DNA of 64,000 nucleotides, taken from positions 87,218,348 through 87,282,347 of the forward strand of contig OZ035960.1 of NCBI GenBank assembly GCA_964034945.1, in the 5' to 3' direction. The notes beneath the pieces are model-generated. The model was not told the origin of the DNA, did not search any database, and was given only the letters and a program-made list of their open reading frames with translations. Made by a program: the position numbers and the translations under genes. Origin of the DNA: Chrysopilus asiliformis. Lineage: Eukaryota > Arthropoda > Insecta > Diptera > Rhagionidae. Each line of letters opens with the position of its first letter. Within the stretch, counting starts at the first letter, position 1. This document shows positions 43,584-52,811 of this stretch, in pieces.

Positions 43584-43590
43584 AATTTAT

Positions 43591-46167
43591 TTAATGCATT
43601 GTGGAGAAAGTGGAAAATGGTGCGAAATAATTAACATTTTTGTGTTTATGAATAAAAATTGGCCGTTTCAGTAAAAGTGTATCTAATGATGCTGTGCCCC
43701 AACAAATCTCACCCGGATCACTTTGATAGAGCATTAAATTTTCATTGTACCAAAACTTGGTCAAAGTACCATAAAAAATTGCATCTTTATAATTTTGATT
43801 CAAAAAAATTGCTTTTATTTTCATAATTTCTAAAATACCTTGTTCATCAGAACCAATCACAATGTTATCGTTTTCTTTGTAAACAGTTTTTAAAAACACA
43901 TTTTTTTTGGAAACGAAACAAAATTCTTTTGGAAGCCGTACTTTAAAAATATTTTGTTCAAAATTGGTAACCTTTTCTGAATGTATATTCAAATTAAATC
44001 TATCGCCAAAAATAGTGGACTGCATCTGTTGATGCCTTTCACTTAGGGTTTTCGTAACGTTTATAAAATTTCTTGAATTTCTAGCCACTTGTTTGAAAAA
44101 TTGATGTTTTTGTTCAAACTCCAAAGTCCACAAGAGTTTTAAAGGACCAAGCTTTCTAAATAGATGGGGGTAGTGGCAAACATAGTGATGTTTCGGTCGC
44201 AAAGGCAAGTTTGGAAACACTTCTTTCCTATATTCAAAAAAGACATAGATGTGATAACTAAGAAGAGAAGTCTGATTCTCCGAAATTTCTGAAGAACAAA
44301 TTAAGCGGCACATGTGGATTAAGTGCTGTAAAAGTTTCCAACAAGGATCTTCAAAATTTATCTTCAATCCTAGAAAAATAAATGGCAGAATGAATAGCGT
44401 GTGACGAATCTCATCAGCAGTCCCTGGAATTTTTTTGTGTACTGGAAGTAGTTTTGGGAACGAAAGTCGTAATTGGAATTTTTTTCTAAAAAATGATAAT
44501 AATTGATTTATGTAAGCAATTGTGAGCACAGAATTTTGAACAAAACATTGAATTATTGCCATTAAATCATATGGGATAATACCTTCAAACAAATCATGCG
44601 ATATGCAAGGTACGAGGCCTGGATTACATATATGAAAATATTTTAATTTATTTAATGGTGAATCACCTTTAATTCCTTGATGAGAATTTTGACCAGTTAA
44701 AATATTTGCGAGGGAAATATTGTAATCGACTTTCTGTCGAAAATTAGGAGTTTCTACGTTATATTTTTTTAGTTCTGACCGTGTTTGCGAACAAAAACGG
44801 CAAAAGTACTCAGAAGAACTAAAATTTTCTATGAAACCTCCTATTTGGTGTTGACCGAGATTATCACCTGTCATAAATACTAATGATCCAAAATATTTTT
44901 TCACTGTTTTATCAAAGGGATTTATAATATCAATGCCACATTCTTCTAATACCGCAAGATCATATAATAAAGGAGCTAGTAATTTTTCCCAACCAAATTC
45001 TTTCCTGTGTTTTTCTTTACATAATAACACTAATTGGATATTTTGAATATCACTGCGAAATTTTTTATTTAAATTCCCTATTATCATGTACACTGCGATA
45101 AGTTTGTGTTTACTTTTAGATGATCCCAAAGGACAACAAAGTTCAAAACCATCCTGAAATAAAATTATTTCAAATTGAGTGTCTTCAATATTTTTTTTGA
45201 AAAAAATATTCTCTTTATATACTTTTCCATCATTGTAATCGTAGTATATGTCAGATTTTTGTTCTTTTTCTGTATGAAATAGCACATAGAACTCGTTATC
45301 TGCCATCAGGAACCTAATGGTATCTAACAAAGGAACGTAATGAAATACACAAGTTTCATGATAATTATTTATCCCTAAATATATTTCAATCGGTTTTACC
45401 AAAGGTAGTTTTTTTTCTATGTAACTAATTCTTTTATATTTTGTTTTAAAATCCGATAATTGAGCAACTACCTCGTTATTTCTTATTATGCTGGCGATAT
45501 CAGTTTCAGCTTGTTCTATTTGGTTCACTTTACAAATATTTTTCACTTTCTCGATTTGACAATCAATGTTCTCAGATAAAATTGCTGAAAGTTCCACGCA
45601 TAAAAATTGCAAACCTTGATCTGATAATCGAAATTGAGTTTTTAATTTTGTAAAAAGTACACCCAAAATATTTTTGGAAGCAGCTTCGAAATTCTTCTGA
45701 GAAACTGAGCTTTCTATTACTTGTCTATGTTCAAAGCCTTGGACAACAAAATTATGAAAACTTAAGCGATTTTTGAGGTTATGTTTTCTGAACAAATGCA
45801 ATTTAAATATTGATTTACTACTAAATTTTTTAATGCAATTTTTAATGGGACATTGAACAACACAATGAAAACTTAAATGTTCATTCAAATGGCTTACCAA
45901 TTCTTTCAAATTTTTCGTTTTAAAGGCACATTTATTCAAAGAACACATGTACGTGCTTGCACATTTGTTCACTTCTTGGCCAATTTTCACTTTTCGATGA
46001 TTTCTAAATATGTGGTTACTGAAACCAGAATAAGACGCGAAACTTTTTCCACATTTATTAAACAAACATTTGAATGTTTCACCCACTTTCTCCTTATGCG
46101 TAAATAAATGTTTATTATAATTGTTTATTGAATTTAATTTAATACCGCACAGACTACAGTCAATCAT
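43591..46167 (-). CDS. CACTA-like transposase with N-terminal zinc fingers, intact
   Basis: One uninterrupted 858-codon frame. Residues 1-130 hold four C2H2 fingers: C4/C7/H20/H24, C34/C39/H52/H57, C75/C80/H93/H97 and C106/C111/H124/H129, probably for binding the element ends. The core shows ILFQDGFELCCPLGSSKSKH (D339), FMTGDNLGQHQIGGF (D435), a C-x2-C pair in EYFCRFC (C456, C459), ISHDLFEGIIPYDL (D525) and WTLEFEQKHQFFKQVARNS (E685), then TLSERHQQ. This order is that of a widespread animal transposon-encoded family; D339, D435 and E685 are my candidates for the DDE triad. The role is cutting and rejoining DNA at the CACT termini. The start ATG lies about 340 bases inside the right terminus. 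No stop or shift is seen, so this copy may be young. Confidence 0.85.
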   Translation of the reverse strand: MIDCSLCGIKLNSINNYNKHLFTHKEKVGETFKCLFNKCGKSFASYSGFSNHIFRNHRKVKIGQEVNKCASTYMCSLNKCAFKTKNLKELVSHLNEHLSFHCVVQCPIKNCIKKFSSKSIFKLHLFRKHNLKNRLSFHNFVVQGFEHRQVIESSVSQKNFEAASKNILGVLFTKLKTQFRLSDQGLQFLCVELSAILSENIDCQIEKVKNICKVNQIEQAETDIASIIRNNEVVAQLSDFKTKYKRISYIEKKLPLVKPIEIYLGINNYHETCVFHYVPLLDTIRFLMADNEFYVLFHTEKEQKSDIYYDYNDGKVYKENIFFKKNIEDTQFEIILFQDGFELCCPLGSSKSKHKLIAVYMIIGNLNKKFRSDIQNIQLVLLCKEKHRKEFGWEKLLAPLLYDLAVLEECGIDIINPFDKTVKKYFGSLVFMTGDNLGQHQIGGFIENFSSSEYFCRFCSQTRSELKKYNVETPNFRQKVDYNISLANILTGQNSHQGIKGDSPLNKLKYFHICNPGLVPCISHDLFEGIIPYDLMAIIQCFVQNSVLTIAYINQLLSFFRKKFQLRLSFPKLLPVHKKIPGTADEIRHTLFILPFIFLGLKINFEDPCWKLLQHLIHMCRLICSSEISENQTSLLSYHIYVFFEYRKEVFPNLPLRPKHHYVCHYPHLFRKLGPLKLLWTLEFEQKHQFFKQVARNSRNFINVTKTLSERHQQMQSTIFGDRFNLNIHSEKVTNFEQNIFKVRLPKEFCFVSKKNVFLKTVYKENDNIVIGSDEQGILEIMKIKAIFLNQNYKDAIFYGTLTKFWYNENLMLYQSDPGEICWGTASLDTLLLKRPIFIHKHKNVNYFAPFSTFSTMH

Positions 46168-46506
46168 CTTTCACAAATGGCGATCAAATGACTCTTCAAA
46201 CACGCTAATGCCGTCAACTGCGTTGTGAAATAATGAAATTGTCCGTTCAATAATGCAAAAATACCCTGCGAGCGTGTTATTACACCAAAATGAGAGTAAA
46301 AATACGAATATTGGTCGAAATTTTACGCAAGGTTTAAAATTACCCTATTTATAGTGTAAGATTAATGTTTTTTTGGGTGAGTTTACAACTTAAATGGTGT
46401 ACGAGCTAAATTCTGATGTTTTTCGAAATTTTACGACGTTTTTGCAAATTTACCCCGTTTTTACCCCATTTTTCGGTTTAAATTCAAATTCATTTTCTAC
46501 AGTGTA

Positions 46507-46842
46507 GTTAGGAAACGTAGGGCTTTTTACGTGTACCTACGTTGGAGTAAAGATAACCGATATACTCTGGACGCGATTTTTCTTTCTTTCCTATGCGTAA
46601 ATTACCAACAAAACACAACACATGTAAAACCTAGCCATATTTTCATACACCACCAACACATGCAAACTCCCGCTGTCGGAAAATTGCATGTGTTGGTGGT
46701 GTATGAAAATATGGCTAGGTTTTACATGTGTTGTGTTTTGTTGGTAATTTACGCATAGGAAAGAAAGAAAAATCGCGTCCAGAGTATATCGGTTATCTTT
46801 ACTCCAACGTAGGTACACGTAAAAAGCCCTACGTTTCCTAAC
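46507..46842. mobile_element. Large hairpin MITE with TA duplication
   Basis: Begins GTTAGGAAACGTAGGGCTTT and ends with its inverse AAAGCCCTACGTTTCCTAAC. The arms, roughly 160 bases each, are nearly base-for-base inverse with a small non-paired centre (CAAACTCCCGCTGTCGGAAA). TA flanks both sides (46505-46506 and 46843-46844). The two 75-codon frames on opposite strands are mirror images produced by the palindrome. Confidence 0.9.
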
Positions 46843-47157
46843 TAGTATAAACTATGGTTCTAGCTCTAGTAGTTTTTGAGAAATCTTGTACACAGACAGA
46901 AAGACATTTTTGTAATAATGCTCCAATCAACTGGGGAGTGCTTGGAAAATGCTTTTCAAGTGAAATTAAGAGGTCGAAGTTATCATGAATACAATACTTT
47001 ATTATATTTCGTATAAGAAAGTAAAAAGAGTAATCAAAAATTGGCTGTTCACCATAATAATAGGACAAAATTTCTAATAAAATTTTATATATTTCACCTG
47101 AAGAATTAATTTTTGATTTAAATTTTTTAAAATCTAATTTTTTCTTTCTCTTTACAG

Positions 47158-47223
47158 GTATTTATCCCAAAGGATTTGAAAAAAAAACTTGATGAAATTG
47201 GAATTAAACCATCTGCTCCATAA
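47158..47223 (+). CDS. Terminal exon, probable 3' end of the gene starting at 2715
   Basis: A strong acceptor (TTTCTTTCTCTTTACAG) precedes base 47158. The frame VFIPKDLKKKLDEIGIKPSA then Pro ends with TAA at 47221-47223. It is lysine-rich and follows naturally after the KMK of the exon at 2715-2924, whose donor is also phase 0. AATAAA follows at 47493-47498. No better upstream partner was found between the two exons, but further small exons could be hidden in the intron. The exon itself is well supported; its pairing with the exon 44 kb upstream is inference. A family B repeat with nested transposons ends only 120 bases before the acceptor. Confidence 0.55.
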   Translation, partial: VFIPKDLKKKLDEIGIKPSAP

Positions 47224-47492
47224 CAGTATCATAACTGCGGATTGAAAGTTATGAGAAAATATATTTCTTTTCTAAAAAACATATTAGTGCATGACAGTGA
47301 TATAAAATTTAAAACTCATTAGAAATTCTTAGACTGCCCGATACATTATTTATTAAATTAAATTAATATTTTTTCTTATCGTCAAACAAAATATCTTCGT
47401 TCACAAATTACATCTTAATTTTTAGTAAGGTTATGTTTTCTTACAGATTAAAGAGTCTTCAACTTGTCAATTATGATATGTCTTATACGTTT

Positions 47493-47498
47493 AATAAA
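47493..47498 (+). promoter_or_regulatory. Polyadenylation signal after the terminal exon
   Basis: AATAAA stands 270 bases after the TAA of the terminal exon. The intervening sequence has no repeats recognised elsewhere in the window and reads as a normal AT-rich 3' UTR. Confidence 0.5.
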
Positions 47499-48209
47499 AC
47501 GAAACAATGAAACAAAAGGGAAACCGACATAACAGCGTCAATAAAGAGGACGCAAAAGCAACAAAAAGATACAAAATCCTATTAAGCAATATCTTACCAC
47601 TTATTGTCAGTGGTAACAAAAATTTGAAGATTGTGTCTAAGGGACTTGCAGAAGAGTACATTGTGTTGAAAAGATCTCATCTTACTCAATTGTGGACTGA
47701 CAAGTCCTTTATTTATACACTTTTAATTGCATTTAGTTAACTTTTGACGATGGAAAATGTTTTTTTTTCTGCAAAACGCGCTTTTCGAAACATTGGCCTC
47801 TGTTACCACTCTGTACAGGTTCTTTTAATAAATTTAGTCTTTTGAAATTTTTCATCGACCAAAATTGGTCGACAGGGGATTGAACTTGATTCATTCATAA
47901 CGCTATATGTGATACAATGACAAGTTTTAGAAATGCGAGCGTGTAAGGGAAAATCGAAAAAAATTACAGTTTTGAAGATATGGTAATTCCACTATCTTCT
48001 GATATATTTTTGGTTTACAAAAATTGTTTTTTATCGTAAGCCAAATCTGGTTTTCACGTTCATTAATCTCAGAATTCCATCCGATTTTGCGGGTCCTGAG
48101 TTAGTAGCTATATTGGTGAAATTTTTAAAATTTGGATTAATGTAAAGATTAGCAACGAGGTGGTTTTTCCACGATCTAAAAAAAATCAATCATTTTGAGG
48201 CTGTCTATA
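47499..48209. other. No gene recognised
   Basis: The 77-codon frame at 47507-47740 (MKQKGNRHNSVNKEDAKATK) begins right after the AATAAA of the preceding gene. It has some helix-turn-helix-like character but no family or splice support. Confidence 0.3.
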
Positions 48210-48595
48210 ATGCTACATTTACACGAATGACAAATTTGTCATTTTTTTCTTGTCATTATGTTAATTCCCGTGTAAATGGCATAATTTTTGTAATTTTTTC
48301 TGTCAGAAAATGTCAATCTCTCATAAAAGAATGAACTTGTCCATTCTTTTATGCCAGATTGTCATTCGTGCAAACGCAATATTAGTTATGACAAAAGTTG
48401 AATACTAAAGTTGTCATAACTAATATTGCGTTTGCACGAATGACAATCTGGCATAAAAGAATGGACAAGTTCATTCTTTTATGAGAGATTGACATTTTCT
48501 GACAGAAAAAATTACAAAAATTATGCCATTTACACGGGAATTAACATAATGACAAGAAAAAAATGACAAATTTGTCATTCGTGTAAATGTAGCAT
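48210..48595. mobile_element. Large hairpin MITE, about 386 bases
   Basis: Left arm ATGCTACATTTACACGAATG, right arm CATTCGTGTAAATGTAGCAT; the two arms are inverse over about 185 bases, separated by a small loop around TTGAATACTAAAG. Internal words such as ATGACAAATTTGTCAT are themselves palindromic. ATAA stands just inside the left flank and the right flank, so a short target duplication is possible. Confidence 0.9.
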
Positions 48596-49814
48596 AAGAC
48601 GCACTAATTTTCACTTTCCCAAAATTTCGTTTTCCCCTAAATTGTAACGTATTTTATGAACAGCTCGCTTAGTAATGATTTTGTTTTTAATAAAACGACT
48701 TGTTCCAAATATTTTATTATTCTTATGGGATTCAAAACAAATTCTGCATATCCACAAAAATCCTGTTATATAAAAGAAGTAAAACTGTCTTTGACGGTGG
48801 TAAACTAGTTGGCAACATTCTTTAGCAGAGGGTAGATCTGCCTAATTTTTTAGAGGCAACACACAATTCAGAAATTTATTTCTATAAGACACCCGAACTC
48901 GAATTTTTTCATAAAAAACCGTCCGAATAGATTCAAATTTTGTCAACTTTTGCTAAAGGCCGGTTCAAACTATACAAGTATTTTAGTCAAGTAACAAGTA
49001 ATTTAGCAACTAAACTGGTGTGACCATACTGATTTAGTATCAATTTAGTCAAATCGTTTTGTTAATCGACTAAATTAAAGTAAATCCATTTTATCCTAAT
49101 TTTTCAGTCAAGTAGCTAACCCCACTTTGTCGCACTAAATACTAAAGCCATTTACAAATTTGAACGTGCGATTTTTAGTCAAGTTCATTGCAGGGTACGG
49201 AAAAAATAAAATTCTTTTGCGTTTGAATCGTTCGCGAACCGAATTTTATAAAATAAATTTCGCGAATGATTCTTTTCACAGGGAATTTTGTTTTTTCGAT
49301 TCGCGAATGAATTGAAACCGGTTTTTTAATACTTTCGCGGTCGAATCGAAAAACTATTACTTGTTTGATACTTTTTAATCATTTTTTTTAAATAATATTT
49401 TTCAAACAAAACAATAGTAATTGCTTTGTAAACCCTCTATAAAATTTGATTTCAAAACACAATCGTATAACCCATGGTCCCCTAAAATGTAAAATTAAGG
49501 TGCGAAAGATGAATTTGATCCATCGCAAAATGAAAGACAAGTTTCCATCAAAAGAAAATGTAATTAAGAGTTATCACCAAGAAAAACTGTAACTGGAGTA
49601 TTAATTAAAAAGATACCATCAACACTGTTTAATATGCCTCACTGTGTTTTTATTCATAAAGGATTAATGCTCATCGATTTCCAACCAGCTCTTCGGTCTC
49701 TAATTATAATTGACCGAAACGCCGTCAAACAATTGATAAAAATCTGATAAAATTGTAATTTCTAGCAATGATTAAAAATATGTGATATTAAAGTAAAAGG
49801 GAATTTAGTACAAT
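48596..49814. other. No gene seen
   Basis: AT-rich. 48950-49190 repeats TTTAGTCAAGTA and TTTAGTATCAATTTAGTC words and may be a MITE (it starts AAGGCCGGTTCAAACTATAC). 49200-49350 repeats TTCGCGAAT words in both orientations. Confidence 0.35.
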
Positions 49815-50954
49815 AAAACATAACAAAAGCTATAATTGCCAATCTGGCAATTATTGAAAACCCGTATGTTGATATTCGTATCAAAATTCGAACAGTTGTA
49901 CCAAAATTCCACTTTGAAGTCAAACTTTCCAATAAGATTTTTTAAAATTTATTCCAATCGGATTTTGATGTATGGGAGTTTTATGTAGAATCATATCCTA
50001 AATAACTTTTGTTCTTAGACTTTTTTGATAAGATGCACCATTTTCGAGATATTCACAAAAACCGTTTTCGTTCGTATGGGGGGTACCCCCCCTAATGGTC
50101 TATTTTTGCCCATTAATGAACTTAGCCTCGCATTTTACGAAAAACGGATCTGCGCAAAATTTCAAGTCTGTAGCTCAATCCGTGCGCCCGCAATCCGCGC
50201 CACAGACAGACAGACGGACAGACAGACGGACGGACATGCAGAAATTAATTATTTTTATACCCGTATGGTGAAACCAAAGGGTATATTAACTTTGCCTTAC
50301 CGTTTGTAACGCCAAGATCTCGTCATCGCACACAAAAATGAATAACACCAGTGTGTTTAGAATGATGAAAAAAGTTGAATTTAGCATGTCCGTCCGTCTG
50401 TCCGTCTGTCCGTCCGTCCGTCCGTCCGTCCGTCTGTCTGTCTGTCTGTCTGTGGCGCGGATTGCGGGCGCACGGATTGAGCTAAAGACTTGAAATTTTG
50501 CACATATCCGTTTTTCGTAAAATGCGAGGCTAAGTTCGTTAATGGGCAAAAATGGACCATTAGGGGGGGTAGCCGTCATATGAACGAAAACGTTTTTTGT
50601 GAATATCTCAAAAACGGTGCGTCTTATCAAAAAAGTCCAAGAACAAAAGTTATTTAGGATATTATTCTACATAAAACTCCCATACATCAAAATCCGATAG
50701 GAACAAATTTTAAAAAATCTTATTGGAAAGTTTGACTTCAATGTGGAATTTTGGTATAACTGTTCGAATTTTGATACGAATATCACCATACGGGTCTCCA
50801 ATGATTGCAAGATTGGCAATTATAGCTTTTGTTATGTTTATCATTCTAAACACACTGGTGTAATTCATTTTTATGTGTGATGACGGGATCTTGGCGTTAC
50901 AAACGGTAAGGCAAAGTTAATATACCCTTTGGTTTCACCATACGGGTATAAAAA
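49815..50954 (+). repeat. Family A copy split by a second family A copy
   Basis: The 5' part 49815-50250 runs from AAAACATAACAAAAGCTATA to the GACGGACATGC region. The 3' part 50840-50954 resumes with TATCATTCTAAACACACTGG and ends CATACGGGTATAAAAAG. Between them lies an inverted copy of the same family (50251-50839), so the nesting gives both ends of the inserted copy unambiguously. Confidence 0.85.
50251..50839 (-). repeat. Family A copy inserted, inverted, in another family A copy
   Basis: Starts (plus strand) ACCCGTATGGTGAAACCAAA and ends GCTTTTGTTATG, with TTTAT on both outer edges, a possible 5-base duplication. It carries a long TCCG/TCTG array at 50390-50452 and GGGGGGGTA at 50563. The 114-codon frame across it is an artefact of the 4-base repeat. 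Confidence 0.85.
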
Positions 50955-51689
50955 GTTAATTTCGTGCGTTTTTTTCTTAAGTCAAAGTACGGTCATTGAA
51001 CTTTTATTTTACATATTTTCAATGTTCAACTGACATACACAACAGAAAAAAGTGACCTTTCATGTTTTTCTGCCATGTTTCATCTCCTTTCGTTGGAATT
51101 TCCCATTTTTGGTTAATCTGAATCAGAAATGAAATGCTATACTTTTCATCATTTTCAAGATCTTACTCAAACTTTCTTCACCGCATTCGATAAAAGTGCA
51201 AAAAGAAAAATTTTAATGTAAACAAGTCTGATTCGAACATCTGATCCATTTCGTAATATCTGATTACGTTCGATAAATTTTTTGTTTTGCTTTGTCTTGT
51301 TGAAAAATGTTTTTTGTTACATTATTCCTTATTACAGTTAGACCTAAATGTTGCATTACGTTGTTATTCGAATAGAATTTGCCGGTAATATTTAGATCAA
51401 AGAGCTGAACTCAAGTAGGCAGTCATGGAAAAATTTAGAACTTTTTTATCAAAACAAAAAAAAATTCTTTCGAAATCTAAAAAAAATGGGTTGTGAATTG
51501 TTTATAGAGTAGTTTGAATCAATAGTGTAAAACGATTCAGATTTTTCAAGCACGCCTTTACAAAATCTAAGTCCCCGCACAATTTACACTATAACCCGAA
51601 TAAAATATCAGTTGCGATAAACACAAAACTTTGTGTTCCTCTGTAATATTTAGTTTCGGAAAAAATATGTAAGAAAAAAAATATTGCTA
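50955..51689. other. No gene seen
   Basis: AT-rich sequence without recognised repeats or coding blocks. Confidence 0.4.
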
Positions 51690-52479
51690 TGGGAATAAGT
51701 TCTTAGCGTTTTTTTTTGTGAAAAATCTTCTTTATTTTTGCTTCAAATTACAAATGGATTTAATTCAAACTATGTTCCATTGGAAGCTATAATCTTAGTT
51801 CATCTTTCAGGCAAAAGACGGATTCCTTGAGTGAAGAAGGCCTGCTCTTTCACGCTGATCCAGTCATTCACCCATTTGTTCACCTCCTCATATGAATGAA
51901 ACAGCATTCCAGTAAGACCTGATTACATCGATCTAAACAAATGGTAATCAGAAGGAGCAATGTCTGGGAAGTATGGCGGGTGGGGTTGATCTGAATTTTT
52001 TAACCGGCTTAGCAATGTGTGGCCTTGAGTTGTCATAAAGTAGAACAACTTGCCATGCCTATCAGCCCATTCCGGACGTTTTCCGCCAAAAGCTCGCTTC
52101 AAACGTATCAGCTAACGTCGATAGACTTCGCCACTGATGGTTGTTCACGGTTTCCAGAGCTCGTAGTTCACAACGCCCTTCAAATCCCACTTTATGACAT
52201 CGAAATCATCACTTTTAAAGCGATGCATCCAAAATCTGAAAATGGATTCTGATACAGTATGATTGTCATAGGGTTCCACAAGCAAAAAAAAAATGGTAAT
52301 GAAGTAAAACTACCCGCAAATGAAATAAAACTGGACCTTTCCAGCAACAGAAAAATAATAGGTTTTTACGCTTCCCACAAATGTCACATACTATGTTTGA
52401 CAGCTCACACATACACCTTCCAAAGCCATGCAATGGTGGATGGTGACGCGTGCATGCAATCGCTAAGAACTTAGTACCA
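51690..52479 (-). pseudogene. mariner element, internally deleted and broken
   Basis: Inverted ends: TGGGAATAAGTTCTTAGCG on the left, and CGCTAAGAACTTAGTACCA on the right; TA flanks both (51688-51689 and 52480-52481). On the minus strand the transposase relic reads WDLKGVVNYELWKP, then KRAFGGKRPEWADRHGKL, HPPYFPDIAPSDYHLFRSM and NDWISVKEQAFFTQGIRLLP, the order of mariner transposases including the second and third Asp blocks. Several stops and frameshifts, and the N-terminal half missing. At 790 bases it is well short of the usual 1.3 kb. Confidence 0.85.
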
Positions 52480-52811
52480 TAGCCAATATTTTTTCAAATA
52501 TCTTGAGATCCGTTAAAGATATGTAAAAACCGTTGAAAGGAAAAACACAGTATATTCTATTTACTATAAATTTGGTTATATTCATTTTTTTTCATAAAAG
52601 TGAATAGTTTTCTAGAGATTTTCAACAAACTGATTTTTTTTCAAATACCTTGAAATACAAAAAACCGCTCAAGCAAAAAATGTAGAAAATTTTATATGCT
52701 TTAAATTTTCTTATATTCATTTTTTCCAAAAGTGCATAAGTTTCGAGAAATTTTCATAAAAACAGTATTTTGTCAAAAAATTGTATGGGAGGTACCCGTT
52801 TGAGCTACCGG
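52480..52811 (+). repeat. Family B-related sequence
   Basis: 'ATCTTGAGATCCGTTAAAGA', 'TATGTAAAAACCGTTGAAAG' and 'GGGAGGTACCCGTTTGAGCT' resemble 17860-18050. Two loosely repeated units of about 150 bases are visible. It abuts the complete B copy. Confidence 0.45.

Larger units (their letters stand above)
39900..46504 (-). mobile_element. CACTA/EnSpm-like two-gene transposon, almost complete
   Basis: Left terminus CACTCTAGAAAATTTTATTG and right terminus AATTCATTTTCTACAGTG, inverted as CACT-x-TAGAAAAT. TA stands on both outer sides; the shorter relative at 19378-20161 shows a GGG duplication. About 360 and 300 bases at the two ends match that relative and are full of TTTTAC/GTAAAA words. The 6.6-kb body holds a transposase gene (43591-46167) and a second spliced gene (41195-43352), both on the minus strand. 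Three later MITEs lie inside (40272-40400, 40989-41222, 43493-43583). Superfamily is inferred from the termini, duplication length and transposase type. Confidence 0.8.
39460..47037 (-). repeat. Family B repeat (inverted) interrupted by a CACTA-like transposon and a MITE
   Basis: The left part 39460-39899 reads as inverted B (TTGATAACGGTAAAAGATAG, CGCCATTTTGATTACTTC, GGTTAACGGATTTTCACC). The right part 46845-47037 continues it (AGCTCTAGTAGTTTTTGAGA, AATCTTGTACACAGACAGAA) and ends AAGAAAGTAAAAAG, the B terminus. The broken edges CATAGTTTATACTA and TAGTATAAACTATG are inverse, so the B copy had a small palindrome here into which first the MITE and then the transposon inserted. Confidence 0.7.

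Noticed and set aside
46531..46818. Two nearly identical 75-codon proteins on opposite strands
   Set aside because: They are mirror images generated by the 336-base palindromic MITE.
47507..47740. 77-codon frame directly after the terminal exon
   Set aside because: Lysine-rich with a faint helix-turn-helix look, but too short, unspliced and without any supporting motif.
50383..50452. CRISPR-like or satellite array
   Set aside because: A short TCCG/TCTG microsatellite inside family A; no spacers, no direct-repeat structure, eukaryotic context.
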